Assembly (NCBI GenBank): GCA_027295245.1 | Contig: JAPULF010000260.1 | Span: 1 to 8,606, forward strand | Direction of reading: 5' to 3' | DNA length: 8,606 nucleotides | Source of the DNA: Planctomycetota bacterium | GTDB taxonomy: Bacteria; Planctomycetota; Phycisphaerae; UBA1845; UTPLA1 | Part shown: positions 1 to 7,000 of the stretch, piece by piece | Position numbering within the stretch: the first letter of the stretch is position 1 | How the letters are laid out: every line of letters begins with the position of its first letter | Notes under the pieces: generated by a model | Seen by the model: the letters and a program-made list of their open reading frames with translations, nothing else | The model's database searches: none | What the model was told of the DNA's origin: nothing | Position numbers and translations under genes: made by a program

Positions 1-774
1 CTGTTGTTGCGCGACCTCCGCGACAATTCGCTCTTGTCCGACGAGGAGCGCCGCGAAAAGAAAGGGCGCGTGGCCCAAGACGAAATCCACAACGCCCGAA
101 TCGCGCTGCGGACCCTCCTGTCCGAAGGCAAATTCGGACAGGCCCGGGAGTTGGCGGAGAATCTTCACCGCATGCATCCGGACGAAGACGAGGCGGCGTC
201 TCTGCTGGACGAGGTCGAACGTTCCCGTCAGCGGCGAGAGTCCACGGACATCGGCGAGTGCGCCAAGCAGGTGGACGACCTGATCAATATTTCGGCGTGG
301 GATCGCGCCAGGCACCTGGCGGAGCAACTTCAGCAGCGCCATCCCGAGGCGATCGAGGCACGTCAATTGACCGCCCGAATCGAGCGAGACTACGAGGTCG
401 TTCAGCGCGAGCAGCGCCAGCGGATGTATGCCGAGATTCAACGTTACACGACCCGCCGTCGCTGGGAGGAGGCCCGGGCCGCGGCCAAGACCTTCATCGA
501 GCGTTTTCCGCATTCCGAGGAGTCGAAGATGCTGGCGGCGGAGTTGCCGACGCTCAATACGAACGCCGAGATCGGGATGCGTCAGGCGATGGAATCCGAG
601 ATCATGGACTTGGCGACGCACGGTCGATATATGGAAGCGGTCGACCTGGCCAAGAGTGTCATCGCACAGTTCCCCGAGTCGCCGCAGGCCGTTGTATTGC
701 GGGCCCAGCTCGGCCGTCTCGAGGAATTGGCAAACGATCCGAGCGCGCCGCCGGCCCGCGTCCGCATCGATTAG
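1..774 (+). CDS. Repeat protein of TPR-like helical hairpins, C-terminal part (5' end outside window)
   Basis: The frame is open from the first base, so the true start probably lies upstream; the TTG codons near the edge are more likely internal leucines. It ends at TAG 772-774. Numbering from the TTG at base 4, the visible 256 residues begin with a charged segment (residues 1-30) and then hold four helical repeats of exactly 55 residues: the aromatic residues F44, W99, W154 and Y209 and the prolines P59, P114, P169 and P224 recur at the same spacing. Each unit has an AR-x-LA-type helix followed by a proline turn and a second helix rich in Glu, Ala and Leu, which resembles tetratricopeptide solenoids. 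No catalytic motif is visible, so a scaffold or protein-binding role is inferred. An N-terminal membrane segment may lie beyond the edge but cannot be seen. It is followed after 25 nt by the epimerase gene, so the two may be cotranscribed. Function not recognised. Confidence 0.8.
   Translation: MLLRDLRDNSLLSDEERREKKGRVAQDEIHNARIALRTLLSEGKFGQARELAENLHRMHPDEDEAASLLDEVERSRQRRESTDIGECAKQVDDLINISAWDRARHLAEQLQQRHPEAIEARQLTARIERDYEVVQREQRQRMYAEIQRYTTRRRWEEARAAAKTFIERFPHSEESKMLAAELPTLNTNAEIGMRQAMESEIMDLATHGRYMEAVDLAKSVIAQFPESPQAVVLRAQLGRLEELANDPSAPPARVRID
94..753 (+). repeat. Four tandem 165-nt coding units (55-residue protein repeats)
   Basis: Units run roughly at 94-258, 259-423, 424-588 and 589-753. 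Landmark residues (aromatic plus x-x-A, and a Pro closing the first helix pair) are separated by exactly 55 codons in all three intervals, with no insertions or deletions. The repeat is clear at protein level but the DNA copies have diverged, so this is an old internal duplication and not a recent DNA tandem repeat. Unit boundaries are arbitrary in phase. Confidence 0.8.
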
Positions 775-799
775 TCAAAAGCCGGCGCCGCCGGCCTTC

Positions 800-2083
800 A
801 TGAGCACTTCAAGAGCCCGTCCCTGGATTCGCCGAATCGGGTGCATCAGTACGAGTCGGGCCGATTCCGGCATTTACCGGCCGCTGGCGCGGCGTTTGGC
901 CGACAAATCGGATCTTTCGGTTTTCTACCTGGCCGGTGGCACTCACCTTTCGGACGAATTCGGCCGCAGTATCGAGACGTTGTCGGCACATCCGAATGCG
1001 GTTGTGGTTCCCGTCGAGCATTTTGTCGCGGGCGACTCTCCGACGGATGTCGCCGAGACGGCGGGTCGGGCAGTCGCCGAATACGCCCGGGCGCTGGAGC
1101 GTTTGCGATTGGATTTGGTTTTCGTGCTCGGGGATCGCACGGAGATGCTGGCGGCGGCGTTGGCGGCGGTGATCCTCAAGGTGCCGATTGCGCATCTACA
1201 CGGCGGCGACACGACAGAAGGCTCTTATGACGATCAGTGCCGCCATGCCATCACGATGCTTTCGCACGTGCATTTCCCCGCCCTTCGCGAACATGCGAAT
1301 CGAATCCGGCGGATGGGCGAAGAAGATTGGCGGGTGCATCCCGTCGGCGCTTTGGCCCTGGATGAATTGCGGGAATTCGTGCCGGAGGATGCGGCGTCGC
1401 TCGGCGAAAGCGTCGGGCTGGACTTACTCCGGCCGACGGTCGTCGTTGCGTTCTATCCGGAAACGCTGTCGGCCATGTCGCCCGGCGATCAGATACGCGA
1501 GCTGTGTTCCGGACTCGACGGATTGGAAATGAACATCCTGATCATCGGACCGAACGCGGACGAGGGACATCGGGCGTTTGACGCGTCCTTTCGCGCGTTC
1601 GCGGCGGGTCGGTCCAATGTTCGAATCGCGGCGTCGCTTTCGCAGGCCCGGTTCTGGAGTTGCTTGTTTCATTGTCGCGTCATGCTGGGAAATTCGAGCG
1701 CCGGCATCCTGGAGGCGGCGAGTCTTCGCGTGCCGGTGGTCAACGTGGGTCGTCGCCAAGCCGGTCGTGTTCGACCCGACAATGTTCTGGACGTGCCAAC
1801 CGAACGGACCGCGATCGCCGCCGCCATACGCCGAACCGTCCAGCCCGAGTTTCAAGCGGGCCTGGGGGACATGACGAATCCATACGGTGACGGTCACGCC
1901 GTCGAACGAATTGTCGACGCCTTGAAAGCACTCCCGGATCGGGCGCGATTGCTTCGCAAAAGAGACGTTTTCGATTCGCTGCAAGCGGACGAAAGCCCGT
2001 TTCAGGAGGGGGCGCCGGCTGCGAGCACACCGTCGAACGAAGGCGATTGGAAGGACTCGGCGCCGGAAAGCGAACCCGCATAA
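800..2083 (+). CDS. neuC: UDP-N-acetylglucosamine 2-epimerase (hydrolysing), NeuC/LegG family
   Basis: Predicted cytoplasmic enzyme that hydrolyses and epimerises UDP-GlcNAc to ManNAc plus UDP, or acts on the related UDP-diNAc-bacillosamine in legionaminic acid synthesis. The 427-residue protein has the GT-B-like double Rossmann fold signature in the right order: SRADSG (19-24, matching the SRAEYG loop of NeuC), LGDRTEM (110-116), HLHGGDTTEGSYDD (132-145), FYPETLS (218-224), IIGPNADEG (248-256), GNSSAGILEA (297-306) and NVGRRQAGR (315-323). These align well with E. coli K1 NeuC as I remember it (about 390 residues). The motif HGGE of that protein is HGGD here (D137). ATG 800 is chosen because homology begins about 12 residues later and it lies just after the upstream stop; no Shine-Dalgarno is visible. 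The last ~30 residues are low-complexity (Pro, Ser, Glu, Ala), not part of the family, and are antisense to the kinase gene. No neuB or neuA homologue is in the window, so the substrate and final sugar are uncertain. Confidence 0.9.
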   Translation: MSTSRARPWIRRIGCISTSRADSGIYRPLARRLADKSDLSVFYLAGGTHLSDEFGRSIETLSAHPNAVVVPVEHFVAGDSPTDVAETAGRAVAEYARALERLRLDLVFVLGDRTEMLAAALAAVILKVPIAHLHGGDTTEGSYDDQCRHAITMLSHVHFPALREHANRIRRMGEEDWRVHPVGALALDELREFVPEDAASLGESVGLDLLRPTVVVAFYPETLSAMSPGDQIRELCSGLDGLEMNILIIGPNADEGHRAFDASFRAFAAGRSNVRIAASLSQARFWSCLFHCRVMLGNSSAGILEAASLRVPVVNVGRRQAGRVRPDNVLDVPTERTAIAAAIRRTVQPEFQAGLGDMTNPYGDGHAVERIVDALKALPDRARLLRKRDVFDSLQADESPFQEGAPAASTPSNEGDWKDSAPESEPA

Positions 2084-3411
2084 GTCTCGATGGCGCGCCC
2101 GGAAGCGGACTGGGCCTCGGCAACGGCGTCATCGAGGGCCGCCCTCGCCCGGTCGTCGTCGCGCATCATTACCACCATTTCGCCCCCTGCGCCTCCGGCG
2201 GTGACCTTGGCGCCGAGCAGCCCATCGTCGTATCGCTTGCGAACGGCGGTTACGAACTGGTCGGTCTCGACACCGCCTATTCCGCAGCGCTGACTGTGGC
2301 TCCAATGCGAAGCGTACATCAGTTCGCCGGCATGTTTGAGGGCCTCCGGATCGAGCGTGCGGCGGGCACGGCTCAGGCCGGCGGCAAATTCGTGGACGCG
2401 GCGATTCTCGTAGATGTGATGCTCGGATCGCGAGCGGATTTTGTAGACAGCCGAGGGCTCGAGTTCGCCGTTGTCGCCGCGCAGTCCGCCGAATCGACCG
2501 ATGAATGCCTTGCCGCTGATCTTGGTCGGCAGGCGATCGCGAAAATGCTCGACGTACTCGGTGGGCGTGATGGAGGCGAGTGGACCCGCGGCAGAAGTCG
2601 CGCCACCGTCAACGCGCTTCAATTCCGCGATCATGCGGTGGCCCATCTCGGCGCAGCGGCGGGTCTCTCGAAGACGCTCGGGGGTGGTCGGCCGCATCAG
2701 GCGGGTCCGGACCCCGACGATGACAATGCCCTTGGGCAATTCCAAACGTTCGCAGCCGATCTGGGGGTGAAACCGGATTTGGAGAAGGGATTCGCCGTTG
2801 GAGCCGCACAGGGCGGTCAGGGCCGTCCTACGGCTCGAAAGCCCGGTCAACTCCGTCACGGCCGCCGACGCTAACCGGGCCTGTTCGGCACGGTCGGGGG
2901 ATCGGCGCTCCAGTTTGTGGAGGACGTCAATCAGGGCGGCCGCCTGAACGGTGTGTCTGCCGAAGTCCGCGTCCGACGGGCAACTCGAGTGAACCAGAAT
3001 CTCCAGGCGGCCCTCCCCCAGTTGCTGCTGCATGTTGGGAACGGCCTGGGCAAGGGCCAGACACGTCGGGAGGGCCCACTCGGCGTCCTTGCAGATCTCG
3101 AGAATTGGCCCCGCCCCGCCGGCGTCCTTGAAGACCGAAGACGCCAGACCGATCTCGCTGCGCGGCTCGGCGGCGCGAATGCGCACACCCTCGCCGGCGG
3201 AGATCCATGCGGCGGCAAAGTTCGAAAACGAAAGCGTCGCGGTGAGAACGAGCGCCCCGCAGTCCTCCCCGATTCCGCCCATTACGTCGACGACGGACGG
3301 GGTCCGGGACACTTCCACGCGACCGCGCGCGACCGGCGCGGACTCGAGGCAGTTCTTCAATTCGCGAACGAACAGTTCACTGTTCGATGACGGATCGTGT
3401 GAATCATTCAT
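2002..3411 (-). CDS. GHMP-family sugar kinase, L-arabinokinase/galactokinase-like
   Basis: A 469-residue protein from ATG 3409-3411, with only a weak AGAAGA upstream. Motif 1 is R-T-P-S-V-V-D-V-M-G-G-I-G-E-D (36-50), closely like the R-A-P-G-R-L-D-V-M-G-G-I-A-D-Y of plant L-arabinokinase as I recall it. Other shared blocks are LPTKISGKAFIGRFGG (294-309), the H-x-IYEN-x-RV segment (332-339), the SH-S-x(3)-CGIGG region (371-380), motif 3 GAKVTAGGAGGEMVV (400-414) and a C-terminal G-S-x-S-G-A-x-S-F block (446-454). The family phosphorylates sugars at C-1 (or a related position) with ATP. Motif 2, normally P-x-G-x-G-(L/V)-S-S-S-A, reads P145-S-D-A-D-F-G-R-H-T here, so the phosphate-binding loop is not recognisable and activity is doubtful. 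The last ~27 codons overlap the convergent epimerase gene. It lies 57 nt after the DUF151 gene and may be cotranscribed with it. Exact sugar substrate unknown. Confidence 0.85.
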   Translation of the reverse strand: MNDSHDPSSNSELFVRELKNCLESAPVARGRVEVSRTPSVVDVMGGIGEDCGALVLTATLSFSNFAAAWISAGEGVRIRAAEPRSEIGLASSVFKDAGGAGPILEICKDAEWALPTCLALAQAVPNMQQQLGEGRLEILVHSSCPSDADFGRHTVQAAALIDVLHKLERRSPDRAEQARLASAAVTELTGLSSRRTALTALCGSNGESLLQIRFHPQIGCERLELPKGIVIVGVRTRLMRPTTPERLRETRRCAEMGHRMIAELKRVDGGATSAAGPLASITPTEYVEHFRDRLPTKISGKAFIGRFGGLRGDNGELEPSAVYKIRSRSEHHIYENRRVHEFAAGLSRARRTLDPEALKHAGELMYASHWSHSQRCGIGGVETDQFVTAVRKRYDDGLLGAKVTAGGAGGEMVVMMRDDDRARAALDDAVAEAQSASGRAIETYAGSLSGAESFQSPSFDGVLAAGAPS

Positions 3412-3468
3412 GGTTCTTCTAGATACTGCCTGCGTCCGGCGAGGACGGGATTAAAAAAGCCTATCGTC

Positions 3469-3879
3469 TTATTGCCTGCAAACCTCGTCCAACACTTTTT
3501 CATTGACATAAATGGGCGTTTCACTCGCGACACCCAATGCAATCGCGTCCGACGGTCGCGAGTCCACTTCGACTACTTCACCATTCAACCGAAGCACAAG
3601 TTTTGCGTAAAACGTCTGGTCCTTCAAGTCGTTAATTACGATTTTTTCGAGTTCGGCATTCAGGCGGGTGATAATTTCAGCCATCAGATCGTGCGTCATG
3701 GGCCGGGCCTTCTTGTATCCCTTCAGGCGACGGTCGATGGCAAGGGCTTCGGGATCACCGATGACGATGGGGAACTCGCGGGCGCTTTCGGCCTCGCCGT
3801 TGCGCTCTCGCAGGAAAATGACTTGATGTTCGCTGCCATCCTGGATAAGGATTCGCGAAAGGTCCATGCGAACTTCCAC
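3469..3879 (-). CDS. Bifunctional nuclease (BFN/DUF151) domain protein
   Basis: A 136-residue single-domain protein of the conserved bacterial family that includes Thermotoga TM0160 and the plant BBD bifunctional nucleases, for which RNase and DNase activity has been reported; the bacterial role is poorly defined. Visible family blocks: FPIVIG (36-41), EALAI (44-48), RPMTHDL (59-65), VINDLKDQTFYAKL (81-94), DSRPSDAIAL (106-115) and PIYV (122-125). The domain fills the whole protein, with no signal peptide or membrane segment. The start is taken as GTG 3877-3879 because GAGGAG sits 6 nt upstream on the minus strand; an ATG four codons later (3865-3867) is the alternative. It follows valS after a 201-nt gap with hairpins and precedes the GHMP kinase by 57 nt. 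Family assignment is firm; the biological role is not. Confidence 0.93.
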   Translation of the reverse strand: MEVRMDLSRILIQDGSEHQVIFLRERNGEAESAREFPIVIGDPEALAIDRRLKGYKKARPMTHDLMAEIITRLNAELEKIVINDLKDQTFYAKLVLRLNGEVVEVDSRPSDAIALGVASETPIYVNEKVLDEVCRQ

Positions 3880-3885
3880 GCCGCG

Positions 3886-3891
3886 CTCCTC
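3886..3891 (-). promoter_or_regulatory. Ribosome binding site of the DUF151 gene
   Basis: GAGGAG on the minus strand, six bases (CGCGGC) before the GTG at 3879-3877. It is the clearest Shine-Dalgarno sequence in the window and decides for the GTG start over the downstream ATG. Confidence 0.65.
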
Positions 3892-4001
3892 AAAATGCCC
3901 GGCAGGCCAACGACGCAGGCGAGAAGTCTCTCGGCCAATGCTCCAAACGACGGCAAAGGAGCAGGCCTTGGTGTCCGAGCGGGCGACTGCCGATCAACCC
4001 G

Positions 4002-4015
4002 AAGCGTAAACGCTT
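4002..4015. promoter_or_regulatory. Perfect palindrome, candidate operator or small hairpin
   Basis: AAGCGTAAACGCTT has 6-nt inverted arms (AAGCGT/ACGCTT) around AA. It lies in the gap between valS and the DUF151 gene, about 120 nt before the start of the latter. The symmetric short-spacer form suits a dimeric repressor site; as RNA it would give a 5-bp stem with a 4-nt loop. No confident promoter could be placed next to it, so the role is open. Confidence 0.3.
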
Positions 4016-4030
4016 GCCGCGACGAATTCA

Positions 4031-4078
4031 AGCCGCGGGTGGCGGCTCAAGTGAGGTAAAGACCCCACTCCGCTGGGG
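4031..4078 (-). terminator. Two GC-rich hairpins directly after valS, possible terminator
   Basis: Read on the minus strand, the valS stop TGA (4083-4081) is followed 2 nt later by CCCCA-gcggag-TGGGG (4078-4063, 5-bp stem) and TCTTT, then by AGCCGC-caccc-GCGGCT (4047-4031, perfect 6-bp stem, 5-nt loop) and TTGAATT. The placement fits transcription termination or 3'-end protection of the valS message. The T tracts are short, so termination may be partial, allowing read-through to the DUF151 gene. The remainder of the 201-nt gap, 3892-4001, shows nothing convincing. Confidence 0.4.
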
Positions 4079-4080
4079 AA

Positions 4081-7000
4081 TCACCCGAGATCGGCGAGGT
4101 GCTGCTCGAGAAGTTCGATTTTCCTCGACAACTCCGCTGCGCGGCTGCGGGCCTGCTCCACAACCGAGGGATCGGCACGCTGCACGAAGCCCTGGTTTGC
4201 CAGACGGGCCTCTTCACGGGCGTACGCGGCCCGCTGCCGGGTCAATTCCGCGTTCTCGTCATCGCGAAGGGCGTTTATCTCGACGAGATCGGCCACGGGA
4301 ACGTAGACCTGGGCGGCGCCATCGATACGCCCCAAGGACCCGATGGGTTTTTGCACATCCGTTCCGATTTCCAACAAATCACACCCTGCCAGCAAGGTCA
4401 CGAAATCTCGTCTGGATTCGAGTAATTTAACGCACCCCCGATCGGCACGGATTATCGCTCGCGGCAGGGATCGTATTGCGGGTTTCTTTTCTCGCCCGCG
4501 CCGTTCATTGACGGTCGTGCGAATCTCTCGAATGCTGCGAATCGTATCGTGAAGCGTTTGCATTTCGGCTTCGACCGCCGGGTCGATTAAGGCGTCTTCC
4601 ACCTGCGGCCATTGAGCGGCGACCAAGGCTGGTTCGGCCTGGGTGATATTCCGCAGGCCGCGATTCTCGGCGGACTGTCCCAACAGTTCCCAGAGCGCTT
4701 CCGTGACGAACGGCACGAAGGGGTGCAACATCCGCAAGAGGCGGTCTAGGGAAAACACTAGTACCTGTTGTGTCCGGCTCCGGTCGTCGCCGGCCAGCCG
4801 CGGTTTGCTCATTTCGATGTACCAACTGCAATAATCGTCCCACATGAAGCGATACAAGGCGTTGATGGCCTCGTTGAATCGATAGCTGCCGAGTGCCCTA
4901 TCGAGGTCCTGTTGGCAGGCGGTCATGCGTGACAGGATCCAGCGGTCTTCGAGCGGGAGCGTTGCCGGATCCAACGGCTGAGGATCGTAGCCGTCCAGAT
5001 TGGCCATGACGAAACCGGTTGCGGCCTGCCACAGCTTGTTGCAGAAGTTGCGGCCCTTTTCGAATTTCGGGCTGATGTTGATTGTCCGGCCGTCCGGGAG
5101 CTTTTTTTTCTGGACGGGCATACGGATGTCCTGCGTCTCGGTAGCGAGATCGGCAAGGGTGAAGCGGAGAGCATCGGCGCCGTATTCATCGATGATGTCC
5201 ACAGGATCGACGCCGTTGCCGAGCGACTTGCTCATCTTGCGTCCCTGGCCGTCCTGGATGACCGGGTGGATGAACACGTCGGAAAACGGGATCTTTCCGA
5301 TGTTGTACAGGCCGGTGATGACCATTCGGGCGACCCAGAGGGTGATGATCTCGCGGGCGGTGGAGAGGACGCTGGTTGGGTAGAAATAATCGAGCAATGA
5401 GTCTGAGCCGTCGGATTCCGGCCATCCGAGCGTGGAGTGCGGCCAGAGGGCGGAACTGAACCAGGTGTCGAGGACATCGGGGACTTGCTTGAAAGCTGAC
5501 TCCGCAAGGATTCTCTCATCAGCGTCAGTTGGTTCATCGCGAAGAGAGATCACATCATATTGAGGGGCATTGGCGGCCCGTTCGCTTGTTATGACAGAAC
5601 CGCCAAGTATTCCAATTGTGTAGTCGGGGCAATACCATTCTACGGATAGATCAGAAAGCTGCTTTTCGGGTACTAGTCTCGTTACAGGCATGCCGGGCCT
5701 GGGGCGCCGCCGAAACCAAATCGGAATTCGATGCCCCCACCAAAGTTGGCGGCTGATGCACCAGTCGCGCTTTTCGCTGAGCCAATCGACATACGTTTTT
5801 TCGTACCGCGGAGGGTGGAATCTGAATTCACCGTTCTTGACTGCGTCGATGGCCAGTTGCGCGAGGCCGGGATAGTGCGGGAGGTTGGCCCCACTGGCAC
5901 CGCTCCCTGACGGTCGCGGCTCTGATTTATTGCGCTCGATGTACGCTCTTAGAAACGGCGTTTGGATTCGCTCGGCTTCCTCCTCGGTGAGGTCACCCAT
6001 CTTGACGAACCACTGGTCGCTCAGGAAAGGCTCGATCGCGGTCTTGCTACGGTCGCTGTGACCGACCTCGGTCGAGCGGTCTTCGATCTTCTCGACCAGG
6101 CCGAGGGCCTCGAGGTCGGCGACGACCTTCTCGCGACCCTTGGTTGCGAATCGGAGTCCTTCGTACTTCTCCGAGTTCGCATTGACGTTGCCGTCCGGCT
6201 CGACGATACGGGCGATTTTGCCATCTTCAGACATGACGTTGACCATCGGCAGGCTGTGCCGCTGACCGACTTCGTAGTCGTTCGGATCGTGGGCCGGCGT
6301 GATTTTGACGCAGCCGCTTCCGAGTTCGGGCTTGGCCCATTCGTCACAGAGGAGGGGCACTTCGCGGTCCGTCAGTGGCAAGCGAATCATGCGCCCGTCG
6401 CGGGCCATGTCGCGGAGCTTGAGTAGGATCGGCAGGTGCGCCTTGCGGCGCTCGGCGATGTCTTGGAGCGCGGTCTGAATGCCGGGTTTATCTTTTTCGG
6501 AGGCGTCCGCGAGCTTTTTCTTCAACTCGGTCTCTACGCGGGCGAGGGCCTTTTCGGGCTCCGGATGCACCGCGACCGCCGTGTCGGCCAACATGGTCTC
6601 GGGACGCGTCGTTGCAATGTGTACGAACTCCGGCTCGCCGGGTCGGGGATCGATGACCGGGTACTTGAAGTGGTAGAAGTGTCCCTTGACCGTTTCGTGG
6701 TAGACCTCGTCGTCGGCGACGGCGGTCTGCAACTGGGTGTCCCAGTTGACGAGTCGCTTTCCGCGGTAGATCAGGCCGTCGCGGAAGAGCTTGAAAAACG
6801 TGTGACGAACGGCCTTGGCGCAGCCCTCGTCGAGGGTGAAGCGCTCGCGCTCGTAATCACACGAGCAGCCCATGAGCTTGAGCTGTTCGACGATTCGACC
6901 GCCAAACCGTTCCTTCCACTCCCAGATTCGGCGGACGAGTTCGTCGCGACCGAGGTCGTGGCGGCTCTTGCCCTCCTCCTTGCGGATGGTTTTTTCCACC

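Noticed and set aside
428..799. Extension of the epimerase frame upstream to an ATG at 428, giving a 551-residue protein.
   Set aside because: The extra 124 residues are Arg/Pro/Ser-rich with no family match and overlap the repeat protein in another frame; NeuC homology starts just after the ATG at 800.
1424..1984. Minus-strand frame of 186 codons opposite the epimerase.
   Set aside because: It lies wholly antisense to conserved NeuC motifs and has no recognisable domain.
2047..2874. Plus-strand open frame of about 275 codons opposite the GHMP kinase.
   Set aside because: It is a shadow of the kinase gene, which carries recognisable motifs in order; the plus-strand translation is low-complexity Gly/Ala/Arg with no family features.
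3435..3460. Possible terminator between the DUF151 gene and the kinase (AGGCTTTTTT on the minus strand and a GTCC/GGAC stem).
   Set aside because: The T run precedes the 4-bp stem instead of following one, so it does not form a hairpin plus U-tract.
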